A stretch of DNA of 64,000 bases from JAWVFM01 sp963739355 (GTDB lineage: Bacteria; Actinomycetota; Thermoleophilia; Solirubrobacterales; 70-9). Position 1 is the first letter of the stretch; each line of letters begins with the position of its first letter. Of the stretch, positions 25,586-33,909 are shown piece after piece. Made by a program: the position numbers and the translations under genes. The stretch lies in assembly GCA_963739355.1 (NCBI GenBank), contig CAVUAD010000006.1:434001-498000 (forward strand), written 5' to 3'. Below the pieces are notes generated by a model. That model was not told the DNA's origin. It searched no databases and worked only from the letters and a program-made list of their open reading frames with translations.

Positions 25586-26995
25586 CTACAGGTTCGACAG
25601 GGCCGAGCGGGCCGCGTTGTAGCCGCACATCCCGTGCGCGCCCGCGCCCGGCGGGGTCGCTGCGGAGCAGATGTAGGTGCCGGGGATCCCGGTGGAGTAG
25701 GGGTCGAGGGCGGGGCGCGGCCGCATCATCAGCTGGCGCGGGGTGTTGGCTCCGGTGATGATGTCGCCGCCCACGAAGTTGGGGTTGTAGGCGGCGATCT
25801 CCGCGGTGCTGCGGGTGGCGAGGCCGACGATCCGCTCGCGCAGGCCGGGGGCGAAGCGCTCGATCTGGGCGACGATCTCCTCCGCCACGTCGCCGCGGTG
25901 GCCGTTCGGCACGTGCGCGTAAGCCCACACCGGGTGGACGTCGCCCGCCGAGCGGCTCGGGTCGGCCAGATACTGCTGACCGACGAGCACGAAGAGGCGC
26001 TTGGGCATCCGCCCGGCGTTCACGTCGGCCTCGGCGCGGACGATCTCCTCCAGCGAGCCGGCGGCATGGACGGTGCCGGCTCGCCGGCAGGCCTCGTTGT
26101 CCCACGGCACCCCGCCCTCCACCGCCAGGTCGACCTTGAAGGCGCCGGGCCCGTGACGGTAGCGCCGGTAGGCCCGCTCGACGCGACCCGGGAGCGAGCC
26201 CCCGGCCAGCTCGACCACTCCCGAGGGCGCGAGGTCGAGCAGCACAACGTCGGCGTCGCCGACCTCGCCGAGGGAGGACACGCGCCGCCCCGTCTCGATC
26301 CTCCCCCCGCCGGCGACGAGGGCGGCCGCCAGAGCGTCGGCGATCGACTGCGAGCCACCCTTCGCCACCGGCCAGCCGAAGGCATGCCCGGCGCACGCGA
26401 GGGCCATTCCCACCGACGCGCTGAACGGCCGTGTCAGGGGGCTGAAGGCGTGCGCCGCCACGCCACCCCAGAGCGCGCGCCCCTCGTCCGTCTCGAAGCG
26501 GTTGGCGATCCGCGTCGCGGGCGCCATCGCCCTGACCGCGAACCTCGCGAGGCCCACCGGATGCCTCGGCACGTGAAGCAGGGGGCGCATGACATCCGCA
26601 CCCAGCGCCTCGAAGGTCCGCGAGGGACCGCCGAACAGTCGCCGCCATTGCTCGCCGTCGCGGCCGAGCGCCTGCGCGGTCGCGTCCAGGGAGCGGACCA
26701 TGACGCCGGCGCTGCCGCCGCTCAGCGGGTGGGCGAGGTCGATGTCGGGCCAGCACCACTCCAGGCCGTGCTCCTCCAGCCCGAACGAGCGCAGCGCCGG
26801 CGAACCCACCGCCATGGGGTGGAACGCCGAGCAATGGTCGTGGAGCACTCCGGGCACCGTGAGCTCGCTGGTCCGGGTGCCGCCGCCGATCTCCTCAGCC
26901 GCCTCGAGCACCGTCACCTCCAGGCCGGCACGAGCCAGCTCGACTGCACCGGCGAGGCCGTTCGGGCCGGCCCCCACCACTATCGCCCGGCTCAT
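25586..26995 (-). CDS. FAD-dependent oxidoreductase, phytoene-desaturase-like
   Basis: 469 residues. N-terminal dinucleotide motif VVGAGPNGLAGAVELARAGL followed by VTVLEAAEEIGGGTRT, and the C-terminal FAD motif ending PPGAGAHGMCGYNAA. This is the CrtI-like amine-oxidase clan, which removes hydrogens from or isomerises carotenoids, lipids or retinoids. It overlaps the start side of DUF3556 (ATGA at 26992-26995), so it is the second gene of a two-gene operon. Possibly membrane-associated. Substrate unknown. Confidence 0.87.
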   Translation of the reverse strand: MSRAIVVGAGPNGLAGAVELARAGLEVTVLEAAEEIGGGTRTSELTVPGVLHDHCSAFHPMAVGSPALRSFGLEEHGLEWCWPDIDLAHPLSGGSAGVMVRSLDATAQALGRDGEQWRRLFGGPSRTFEALGADVMRPLLHVPRHPVGLARFAVRAMAPATRIANRFETDEGRALWGGVAAHAFSPLTRPFSASVGMALACAGHAFGWPVAKGGSQSIADALAAALVAGGGRIETGRRVSSLGEVGDADVVLLDLAPSGVVELAGGSLPGRVERAYRRYRHGPGAFKVDLAVEGGVPWDNEACRRAGTVHAAGSLEEIVRAEADVNAGRMPKRLFVLVGQQYLADPSRSAGDVHPVWAYAHVPNGHRGDVAEEIVAQIERFAPGLRERIVGLATRSTAEIAAYNPNFVGGDIITGANTPRQLMMRPRPALDPYSTGIPGTYICSAATPPGAGAHGMCGYNAARSALSNL

Positions 26996-28746
26996 GCCGG
27001 CGCGGGTACGCGCGGCTCCCGTCCGCCGATGACCTCCACCGGGAAGTCGGCCGCGCGGTCGCCGTCGAGCCAGGGCTGGCGCTCCACCATGTCGGCCACC
27101 TTGACGAAGCCCTCCTCGATCAGGCCGGTGGCCGCGTCGTAGATGCGGTAGTGCTGAGTGCCCAGGTGGGCCGGCTGGCCCTCGAGCGCGACGACGCGAA
27201 GGTCGCCGGGCTCGAACCCGCAGCGCTCCTGGACCGCGTCCACGAGCTGGCGGTTGTGGAAGTGGCCGTCGCCGAAGTTCCAGCCGTTGACCACGCCCGA
27301 GATCAGCTCTCCCTCACGCACGTCGTACTCCTCGACGTCGTCGACCGCCCGGAAGATCAGCCCGTTCAGGGCGCGCCCGTGGGAGTGCATCGAGCGGAAG
27401 CCCAGGCCCTTCGCCAGGAGCAGCTCGGCCAGCTCGCGATCGTCGTAGACCTTGACGAGCTGCTCGACCACGACCGGGGCGGCCTTCTTGATGGAGCGGT
27501 CGAGCTTCTGCTCGGCCTGCGTCGACTTCCGGAAGAGCCACTGACTCGTCGACCAGTTGCCCGCGTAGTAGCGCATGCCGGGCAGGAAGGAGACGAGGTC
27601 GGGCCGGAAGTTCCCGAGGATCGGGAGCGCGGCGCCGATCAGCACCAGGAGGACCACCAGCAGCGGGTCGTGGATCGCGAACGGCGCGTCGCCGTAGTGC
27701 CCGAAGAGAAAGAGGATCCCGAAGATCATGAACAGGTTCCACTCGAGCGGAACGGCGAGCGGGAACGTCGAGGTGATGTGGACGTGGAAGATGATCATCC
27801 CGATCACCGCGAGCGTCCCGAGCAGCCCGCCCTGGGTTGCGAGCAGGAGGAGCGGCAGCGTGAACTCCATGGTCGTCCCGAGGTGCGCTGCCATCGCCGC
27901 GAACCGCGACGGCAGCATCACGTCCGGGTGCCTGCGCCACAGCCGGGCCTTCGCCTGACGCGAGCGGTTCCACGGCGTGTTGGAGATCATCACCGAGACC
28001 ACGAAGGGGAAGTGGCGGTTGAGCTTCGACGACGCCGCGCCCCACCAGATGCAGAAGAGGACGATCTGCGAGCCGGTGATCAGGTTGTCCAGCGGGAACA
28101 GGAAGACGATCATCAGGAACCCGTAGACCTCGGGGCGGAACGCCAGGAACGAGACCTTGTCGCGCAGCCCCAGAAGGCCCCAGAAGCCGAGCATCAAGGC
28201 GATCCACGCCGGGTCGAGGCGGCCCGCAGCGGTGCCGGCTGCGTCCTGGCCGCCGGTGAGCAGGAGGTGGAGGCCGACGATGAGGACGCCGGCGTAGAGG
28301 ACGACGTCGGCAGGCGTCCGCGTCGTCCCCCGCGTCAACGGCACGCGGTCGGGCCACGGCGGCAGCCGGACGGTGCCCGGGCGCAGCCAGTAGAGGATGC
28401 CTCCGATCGGGGGCACGAACCTGAAGGTGAGCGGCATCGAGCCGGCGCCGAGGCCGATCCCCTCCCAGAGGAGCGTCCAGACGGCCAGCTTCTGCCAGAC
28501 GATCGGCTCGGTCCACCAGTCGTTGATGTTCCCGATGCCGCCGAGATCGGAGGTCGCCGAGATCACCAGCGCCGCGCCGAGGGAGAAGACGACGAGCTTG
28601 AAGACGTAGAGGAGGTAGACCGCCTCGGGCGTCCCGAAGCCGTTGACGCCCCAGTCCTGGATCAACGGCCGCAGGCGCGCGAGGTGCGGCTGCTTTCGCC
28701 ACTCCTCCATGTCGACCGGGGGCGGGGCAGGCTGGATGAAGCCCAT
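26992..28746 (-). CDS. DUF3556 multi-pass membrane protein
   Basis: 584 residues, beginning MGFIQPAPPPVDMEEWRKQP, the typical opening of DUF3556 proteins of mycobacteria and relatives. About nine hydrophobic segments span residues 45-390 (for example LLWEGIGLGAGSMPLTFRF and GGLLGTLAVIGMIIFHVHIT). A soluble C-terminal domain of about 170 residues contains NGWNFGDGHFHNRQLVDAVQ. Function is not established. The overlap with a CrtI-like oxidoreductase suggests the two act on the same membrane lipid. Confidence 0.85.
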   Translation of the reverse strand: MGFIQPAPPPVDMEEWRKQPHLARLRPLIQDWGVNGFGTPEAVYLLYVFKLVVFSLGAALVISATSDLGGIGNINDWWTEPIVWQKLAVWTLLWEGIGLGAGSMPLTFRFVPPIGGILYWLRPGTVRLPPWPDRVPLTRGTTRTPADVVLYAGVLIVGLHLLLTGGQDAAGTAAGRLDPAWIALMLGFWGLLGLRDKVSFLAFRPEVYGFLMIVFLFPLDNLITGSQIVLFCIWWGAASSKLNRHFPFVVSVMISNTPWNRSRQAKARLWRRHPDVMLPSRFAAMAAHLGTTMEFTLPLLLLATQGGLLGTLAVIGMIIFHVHITSTFPLAVPLEWNLFMIFGILFLFGHYGDAPFAIHDPLLVVLLVLIGAALPILGNFRPDLVSFLPGMRYYAGNWSTSQWLFRKSTQAEQKLDRSIKKAAPVVVEQLVKVYDDRELAELLLAKGLGFRSMHSHGRALNGLIFRAVDDVEEYDVREGELISGVVNGWNFGDGHFHNRQLVDAVQERCGFEPGDLRVVALEGQPAHLGTQHYRIYDAATGLIEEGFVKVADMVERQPWLDGDRAADFPVEVIGGREPRVPAPA

Positions 28747-28777
28747 CGCGGCGTGATCCTCTCATAGTCTCCCGGCG

Positions 28778-29584
28778 GTGACCGGTGTTCCGGAACACCG
28801 GACCGCGACGGGGATCGCCTGGCGCCGGCTCGGCTCGGGGCCTCCGCTCGTCCTCATCAACGGCTATGCGGCCACGAAGGACGACTGGGACCCGGCGCTG
28901 CTCGACGCGCTCGCTCGCAAGTCGACCGTCTTCTGCCCCGACAACCGCGGCGTCGGTGACTCCGAGCCGGCCGCCGGAGAGCTCACCTTCGAGCAGATGG
29001 CCGCCGACGTCCTCTCGGTGATGGACGCGGTGGAGGCGGAGACCGCGGCGCTCGCGGGCTGGTCGATGGGAGGCATGGTCGCCCAGGAGGTCGCGGCCAC
29101 CGCCCCCGACCGGGTGGAGGCGCTGGTTCTCCTCGCGACCGACCCCGGTGGGCCGATCGCGAAGCAGTGCCGTCGCGACGTCGGCGAGCGTCTCTTCGAC
29201 CACTCCGGCACCCCGCACGAGCAGGCCAGGCGGCTGCTCGACCTGCTCTTCCCGCCGCAGCTCTCCGCGGGCCTCTACGACCAGTTCGGCGACATCGTCG
29301 CCGCCGCACGGGCGAAGCTCCTCCCGGAGGCGCTCACCCGGCAGGAGGAGGCCATCACTCGCCGCTACGAGCTGCCCGCCGACGAGCGGCTCGCCGCGAT
29401 CCGGGCGCCGGCCCTGATCGCGACGGGCCTGGAGGACGTCGTCGTCCCTCCCGAGAACTCGCCGATCCTGGCCGAGCGCCTGGAGAGCTCCTGGCTCGCG
29501 CGCTTCCCCGGCGGCGGGCACGCGTTCCAGGCGCAGGAGCCGCAGCGCCTCGCCGCGCTGATCGCGGCCTTTCTCGCCCGCTGA
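28778..29584 (+). CDS. Alpha/beta hydrolase
   Basis: 268 residues from GTG 28778. Oxyanion region LINGYAATKDDWDP (NGY instead of the usual HG), nucleophile elbow GWSMGG (Ser96), acid in TGLEDVVVPPEN, and His in FPGGGHAF. Cytosolic esterase or lactonase type; substrate unknown. Divergent from DUF3556 with only about 30 bases between starts. The first codons contain a perfect 20-base palindrome. Confidence 0.87.
   Translation: MTGVPEHRTATGIAWRRLGSGPPLVLINGYAATKDDWDPALLDALARKSTVFCPDNRGVGDSEPAAGELTFEQMAADVLSVMDAVEAETAALAGWSMGGMVAQEVAATAPDRVEALVLLATDPGGPIAKQCRRDVGERLFDHSGTPHEQARRLLDLLFPPQLSAGLYDQFGDIVAAARAKLLPEALTRQEEAITRRYELPADERLAAIRAPALIATGLEDVVVPPENSPILAERLESSWLARFPGGGHAFQAQEPQRLAALIAAFLAR
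28784..28803. promoter_or_regulatory. Perfect 20-base palindrome over the first codons of the alpha/beta hydrolase
   Basis: CCGGTGTTCCGGAACACCGG reads identically on both strands and lies between and over the starts of two divergent genes. Its half CCGGAACACC is shared with both copies of inverted-repeat family 2. It could be an operator for a dimeric regulator controlling both genes, or a repeat-derived sequence absorbed into coding DNA. Confidence 0.45.
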
Positions 29585-29594
29585 ACCCTCAACC

Positions 29595-29625
29595 AACCTA
29601 AACGGTGTCTGACACCCTTTAGGTT
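29595..29625. repeat. Hairpin repeat family 1, copy B
   Basis: Arms AACCTAAA and TTTAGGTT flank GGTGTC-T-GACACC, a 14-pair stem with one C-C mismatch, followed by TCTAGAGG exactly as in copy A at 14052-14082. Compensating changes keep the stem paired while its sequence differs, which argues for a structural role. It sits just after the alpha/beta hydrolase stop. Confidence 0.8.
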
Positions 29626-29626
29626 T

Positions 29627-29722
29627 CTAGAGGTCCTCGGGCTGCTCGTCGTCGGGCTCGCCGAAATCGGCGTCGGGCTCGGAGGCGGATAACTCGCCCA
29701 CAACCGGGTAGGACTCGGGCAA
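29627..29722 (-). CDS. Possible 31-residue acidic ORF or gene tail ending in the hairpin repeat
   Basis: From TTG 29722 the minus frame reads PESYPVVGELSASEPDADFG, then EPDDEQPEDL, and stops at TAG 29627-29629, the same place relative to the hairpin as the ABC ATPase stop at copy A. The acidic composition and codon pattern look coding, but there is no good ribosome site, and the frame upstream has no start. It may be the relic end of a lost gene. Confidence 0.3.
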   Translation of the reverse strand: MPESYPVVGELSASEPDADFGEPDDEQPEDL

Positions 29723-29743
29723 GCGAACGAGGAGATCAAACGC

Positions 29744-29938
29744 ATGTCCGAGGAGATCCGCCAGCCAGCCGAGTCCCCCACCGTGCCACCCGTGCCGGCC
29801 CCCGAGAGCGACCCGCCGCCGGACCCGGTCGAGGAGCCGATCACGCCTCCCGACCCGGTGGAGGAGCCGGTTCCGGCACCGGTTGAGACGCCCGACCCGG
29901 AGCCACCGCCGGAGCAGGACAACCCGGCAGAGGGCTGA
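29744..29938 (+). CDS. Small acidic proline-rich protein
   Basis: 64 residues, over one third proline, with a repeated PDPVEEP unit (DPVEEPITPPDPVEEP) and a negative charge. ATG 29744 has GAGGAG nine bases upstream. Low-complexity, probably unstructured, without signal peptide. The strong skew could be a by-product of GC-rich antisense sequence, so expression needs proof. The 160 bases before it hold only the hairpin repeat and the short minus ORF. Confidence 0.4.
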   Translation: MSEEIRQPAESPTVPPVPAPESDPPPDPVEEPITPPDPVEEPVPAPVETPDPEPPPEQDNPAEG

Positions 29939-29947
29939 GCGGCCGGT

Positions 29948-30814
29948 CTAGAACGCGAAGATCAGCGAGCAGGCGACCCCGGCGACGATGCAGTAGATGC
30001 CGAACGGCGTCAGCCGGTTGGTCTCGAAGAAGCGGAGCAGGAACTTGACCGCGAGGTAGGTGGTCGCAGCCGCGCACAGCGCGGCCACCAGCGCCGGGCC
30101 GCGCACGCCGTCGCCGGTTGAGCCGAACAGGTCGGGGAGCTTCAGGACGGCCGCGGCGCCGATGATCGGCGTTGCGAGGAGAAACGCGTAGCGGGCCGCG
30201 TCCTCGTTCGAGAGGCCGAAGACGAGGCCGCCGCCCATCGTGATGCCCGAGCGCGAGATGCCGGGAATGAGGGCCGCCGCCTGCGCGGTCCCCACCCCCA
30301 CGGCCTCGCGCCACGTGAGCTTCGCGATGCGCGCGTCCGAGTCGCCCTTGTAGTCGTCCGGCGCCGGCGCGCGCCTGCGGATTCGCTCGAAGACCAGCAG
30401 CAGGACGCCGTTGACGATCAGGAACGCCGCGGCGGTCTGCGCCGAGGCGAACAGCGAGCGCAGCGCGTGCTCGAGAACGAGCCCGAGGATGCCCGCGGGA
30501 ACCGTGCCAACCACGAGCAGCCAGCCGAGGCGGGCGTCGACGTCGTCGGCGCCGATCTCGCGGTCGCGCAGCGAGCGGCCGAGGCCCCGGAAGATTCGCA
30601 TCCAGTCCTTGAAGAAGAACGCGAACAGCACGATCGCCGTCGCCAGGTGCGTGGCGACCAGGAAGCTCAGGAAGAAGTCGTCGTTCTGATGGATGTCCCA
30701 GCCGAACAGGCTCGGCAACACGACCGCATGGCCGAGGCTCGAGATCGGAAACGGCTCGGCGATTCCCTGGGTGAGCCCCAGGATGATCGCCTGAAAGTAG
30801 GAGATCGGGTGCAA
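29948..30814 (-). CDS. uppP: Undecaprenyl-diphosphatase (BacA/UppP family)
   Basis: 288 residues from TTG 30814. The family motif near the start reads GLTQGIAEPFPISSLGHAVV, with EPFPISSLGH where the common form is E-F-L-P-(V/I)-S-S-(T/S)-G-H; catalytic Glu, Ser and His are kept. The second motif PGISRSG is perfect. Eight or so helices. It dephosphorylates undecaprenyl diphosphate to recycle the peptidoglycan lipid carrier. A small membrane protein gene ends three bases upstream, so the two form an operon. The variant motif suggests a divergent subfamily. Confidence 0.88.
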   Translation of the reverse strand: MHPISYFQAIILGLTQGIAEPFPISSLGHAVVLPSLFGWDIHQNDDFFLSFLVATHLATAIVLFAFFFKDWMRIFRGLGRSLRDREIGADDVDARLGWLLVVGTVPAGILGLVLEHALRSLFASAQTAAAFLIVNGVLLLVFERIRRRAPAPDDYKGDSDARIAKLTWREAVGVGTAQAAALIPGISRSGITMGGGLVFGLSNEDAARYAFLLATPIIGAAAVLKLPDLFGSTGDGVRGPALVAALCAAATTYLAVKFLLRFFETNRLTPFGIYCIVAGVACSLIFAF

Positions 30815-30817
30815 GGC

Positions 30818-31057
30818 CTAACCGGGCGTGCGGTTGGTGGACGGACCCGACTGAAACCAGGCGAACACGAAGCAGGCGATCGCCACGATGAACGCGGCGA
30901 TCCCGTGCTTCACATGGTGCTCCGAGTCACCAGCCTGATGACCCGGGAAGAACGATGGCAGCGAGCTCGCCGACTCGGCCCAGTAGACGACGGCGATTGC
31001 CAGCAGGATCACGCCGACGATGACCGCCGGGACGATGAGGTTCTTCCGCTTCTTCAT
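30818..31057 (-). CDS. Small two-helix membrane protein
   Basis: 79 residues. Helices LIVPAVIVGVILLAIAVVYW and IAAFIVAIACFVFAWFQ are separated by a short loop with GDSEHHVKHG (three histidines). A basic start (MKKRKN) suggests the N-terminus inside. It ends three bases before uppP, so cotranscription is very likely, and it may assist or regulate the phosphatase. No family recognised. Confidence 0.7.
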   Translation of the reverse strand: MKKRKNLIVPAVIVGVILLAIAVVYWAESASSLPSFFPGHQAGDSEHHVKHGIAAFIVAIACFVFAWFQSGPSTNRTPG

Positions 31058-31156
31058 CGGGCAGGCCGCTGCGTTCGCCGGCGGCGGGCGAATCTAAGGA
31101 TCCAACCTCAAGGTTTCCCTAAGGCTGGATTAGAGCCCTCATCGGGGCCCGGCGCC

Positions 31157-31363
31157 CTACGAGCTGAGGCGGAAGAGGCCCTTGCCTTCGTCGTTCTCGC
31201 CCGCCTTGTCGATCTTGCCGGCCTCGCGGGCGGCTTTCATCGCGTCGCCCAGCTCCAGGGGCTTGACACCGAGCTTGTCGGCGAGCTCCTTGCGCGTGAA
31301 CTCGGGCTTGCCCAGCTCAGTCGCGGTCTGCACTATCTGGTCTGCGGAAACAGCACTTGCCAT
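31157..31363 (-). CDS. Small winged-helix-like protein
   Basis: 68 residues reading ADQIVQTATELGKPEFTRKE, LADKLGVKPLELGDAMKAAR and ending GKGLFRLSS. The helix-helix-turn-helix pattern with a terminal beta element resembles a minimal winged helix, perhaps nucleic-acid binding. Excellent AAGGAG before the ATG at 31363. Monocistronic. The role is unknown; abundance-regulating small DNA-binding proteins are a reasonable guess only. Confidence 0.7.
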   Translation of the reverse strand: MASAVSADQIVQTATELGKPEFTRKELADKLGVKPLELGDAMKAAREAGKIDKAGENDEGKGLFRLSS

Positions 31364-31581
31364 TTGAAACTCCTTCAGCCGTTCTCACTCGTATCTCTGC
31401 CGGGTCCACGTTAGCGGTAGAGGTCCGACAAGTGCCGCCCCTAGGATCGCGGCAGCCATGGGAACCGGGCCAGACGAGGTCGAAGAGCGGCGGGAGTGCC
31501 CGACCGCGCTCACGGGACTGGAACGGGACAACCCCGAGCACGAGGCCAAGCGCACCCTACGGCGACCCGCGCGGGACGCGC

Positions 31582-32022
31582 CTAGGAGGCCCCGAGGGCG
31601 CCCTTGATCTCGTCGATCGCGGTCTGCTCGGCGGGGCTCACTTCCTGGCCGTCCTCCTTGTGAGCGCTCGCGACCCGCCCGACCAGGCCGACGACGAACT
31701 TCCGGTAGGACTCGAGCTCGTCCGCGGTCGCCTTCTGCTCGATTAGAGCAACGGCGTCCTTCAGGTTCTGCAGCGAGCTCTCGCGGAGCTCTTCCGGCGA
31801 CTGGCGGTGCCCCTTCTCGAACTTCGGCTTCTCGGAGACAAGCGCGTCGAGCAGCTCGCTCTCCCCGTGCTCCTGACGCGCCTCGGTGTACGCCTTGGCC
31901 ATCGAGAACGTCTCGCGGAACGTGCCGCCCCGGCTGGCGGTGATCACGACCAGCCCGGCGCCGGTCGGCCCGCTCTCGATGGTCTTCCACTCTTCCTCGG
32001 TGAACTCGCTCTTCGGCGTCAT
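31582..32022 (-). CDS. Conserved hypothetical cytosolic protein
   Basis: 146 residues, hydrophilic. FTEEEWKTIESGPTGAGLVV and ITASRGGTFRETFSMAKAYT are followed by a helical C-terminus (ESYRKFVVGLVGRVASAHKE, SPAEQTAIDEIKGAL). Proteins of this layout occur widely in actinobacteria, and I know no function. No signal peptide or membrane segment. The ATG at 32022 is preceded by AAGGAGTGG. The 218 bases between this gene and the winged-helix gene contain no other convincing gene. Confidence 0.7.
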   Translation of the reverse strand: MTPKSEFTEEEWKTIESGPTGAGLVVITASRGGTFRETFSMAKAYTEARQEHGESELLDALVSEKPKFEKGHRQSPEELRESSLQNLKDAVALIEQKATADELESYRKFVVGLVGRVASAHKEDGQEVSPAEQTAIDEIKGALGAS

Positions 32023-32120
32023 CCAGCCACTCCTTCATCGCTTTCTCGGCAGGTCCGCAGTATCGCCGTTCGCGGGGTGCGGCGATCACATGGCCGGCCC
32101 GGGCCTGATAAGCCTGCGCC

Positions 32121-33239
32121 GTGACCGACGGCGCCCTCGACTCGCTTCGCGTTCTCGACTTCTCACGTGTGCTCGCCGGGCCCTTCGCGACCATGCTGCT
32201 CGGCGACTTCGGCGCCGAGGTGACGAAGATCGAGCGTCCCGGCTCGGGCGACGACACCCGAAGCTGGGGGCCGCCGTTCGACGAAGCCGGGCGAGCGACC
32301 TACTTCCAGGCGGTCAACCGCAACAAGCGGACGGTCGCGCTTGAGCTCGACGATCCGGGCGATCGCGCGCAGGCAAGAGCCCTCGCGCTCGAGGCCGACG
32401 TCCTCGTGGAGAACTTCATGCCCGGCGTGATGGAGCGGTTCGGGCTGGGCTACGAAGGGCTGGCGCGGGAGAACCCCGGCCTCGTCTACTGCTCGGTCAC
32501 GGGCTTCGGCCGCGGCGCCGGCGCGAGGCTGCCGGGCTACGACCTGCTCCTCCAGGCGCTGGGCGGCCTGATGAGCATCACGGGCGAGCCCGACGGCGAC
32601 CCGCAGAAGGTCGGCGTGGCCCTGGTCGACGTCCTGGCGGGCCTCTTCACGACGATCGGCATCCTCACCGCGCTGCACCACCGGGAGGCGAGCGGCGGAG
32701 CAGGGCAGCGTGTGGAGGTTGACCTGCTCACCTCGATCCTGGCCGCGCTCGTCAACCAGGGCACCGCGTACACGCTGGCCGGCGTCGTGCCGCGGCGCAT
32801 GGGCAACGCGCATCCAAGCGTCGCCCCGTACGAGCTGCTGGACACCGCGGACGGCGCGCTCGTCGTCGCCATCGGCACCGACCGGCAGTTCGCCGCGCTC
32901 TGCGAGGTGATCGGCGCGCCGGAGCTCGCGACCGACACGCGCTTTGCCGCCAACGCCGGCCGGGTAGCCGCCCGCGCCGAGCTGCGGCCCCAGCTCCGGC
33001 GCCGGCTTGCCACCCGTGGCGCCGGCGAGTGGGCGGAGCTCCTGACCGCTCGCGGGGTGCCGGCCGGGACCGTCAACGACATCGGCCAGGCGTTCGAGCT
33101 GGCCGAGCGGCTGGGCCTCGACCCGATCGTCGAGATCGCGCGCGAGGGCGGCGGGAGCGCCAGGCTCACCCGCAACCCGATCCGACTGTCGGCGACGCCC
33201 GCCTCCTACCGCAGCGCGCCCCCGGACCTCCCCGCCTGA
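32121..33239 (+). CDS. CaiB/BaiF-type CoA transferase (family III)
   Basis: 372 residues from GTG 32121. N-terminal LRVLDFSRVLAGPFATMLLG and LGDFGAEVTKIERPGSGD are family signatures, then NRNKRTVALEL, and VGVALVDVLAGLFTTIGIL holding the catalytic Asp. It moves CoA between carboxylic acids through an aspartyl-CoA intermediate; it could equally be an alpha-methylacyl-CoA racemase-like member. Followed 29 bases later by the PaiB-like gene on the same strand. Confidence 0.9.
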   Translation: MTDGALDSLRVLDFSRVLAGPFATMLLGDFGAEVTKIERPGSGDDTRSWGPPFDEAGRATYFQAVNRNKRTVALELDDPGDRAQARALALEADVLVENFMPGVMERFGLGYEGLARENPGLVYCSVTGFGRGAGARLPGYDLLLQALGGLMSITGEPDGDPQKVGVALVDVLAGLFTTIGILTALHHREASGGAGQRVEVDLLTSILAALVNQGTAYTLAGVVPRRMGNAHPSVAPYELLDTADGALVVAIGTDRQFAALCEVIGAPELATDTRFAANAGRVAARAELRPQLRRRLATRGAGEWAELLTARGVPAGTVNDIGQAFELAERLGLDPIVEIAREGGGSARLTRNPIRLSATPASYRSAPPDLPA

Positions 33240-33268
33240 CGACGGGTCGCACTGGCACACTCACGTCG

Positions 33269-33892
33269 ATGCGCCACAACCCGCTCCACGCCGAGGCCGA
33301 CACGGATGTCGTCCGGACTCTGATCGACGAGAACCCCTGGGCGACCATCGTCAGCGAGACCTCCGAGGGGCTCGTGGCCTCCCACTACCCCGCCCTGCTC
33401 GACACCTCCGAGGAGCTGGCGATCGTGACCCATGTCGGTCGCCCCGACGAGGAGCTGCACGACTTCGGCGCGCGCGAAGTCCTCGTGATCTTCCAGGGCC
33501 CGCACGGCTACATCTCGCCAAGCTGGTACACGGACGTCCCGGCGCCGGTGCCGACGTGGAACTTCTCGGCCGCGCACTGCTACGGGACGCCACAGGTTCT
33601 CGGTCCCGAGAAGAACCTCCGTGTCCTGACCCGCCTCGTCGAGCACTTCGAGAAGCGCGTCGACGCCCCGGTCTACCTCGACCAGGAGGTGGGGGCCCGG
33701 ATCTCGAAGGGCACCGTCGGCCTGCGCATCCCCGTCACGAGGTTCGTCTGCAAGGTGAAGATGAGCCGCGACAAGGACCCGGAGTCCCGGCAGCGAGTGC
33801 TGGCCGAGCTTCGCGGCGACGGTCCCTATGCGAGCGGAGCGCTGGCGGACGACATGGAGCGCGCGCTCGCCCGACCCCGCCCGGAGACCTAG
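33269..33892 (+). CDS. PaiB-type FMN-binding protein
   Basis: 207 residues from ATG 33269. Split-barrel motifs: WATIVSETSEGLVASHYPAL, IFQGPHGYISPSWYTD and PTWNFSAAHCYG. The last two are the diagnostic sequences of PaiB proteins (ISPSWY, TWNY). PaiB was described in Bacillus as a negative regulator of sporulation and protease genes, but most homologues are probably FMN or heme-binding flavoproteins. Cytosolic. Likely cotranscribed with the CoA transferase. Confidence 0.88.
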   Translation: MRHNPLHAEADTDVVRTLIDENPWATIVSETSEGLVASHYPALLDTSEELAIVTHVGRPDEELHDFGAREVLVIFQGPHGYISPSWYTDVPAPVPTWNFSAAHCYGTPQVLGPEKNLRVLTRLVEHFEKRVDAPVYLDQEVGARISKGTVGLRIPVTRFVCKVKMSRDKDPESRQRVLAELRGDGPYASGALADDMERALARPRPET

Positions 33893-33909
33893 ATTACTTT
33901 CTGCGGGCT

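Noticed and set aside
31458..31607. 49-residue plus-strand ORF starting MGTGPDEVEERRE
   Set aside because: Charged composition is plausible, but it has no ribosome site, its 3' end runs antisense into a real gene, and nothing supports translation.
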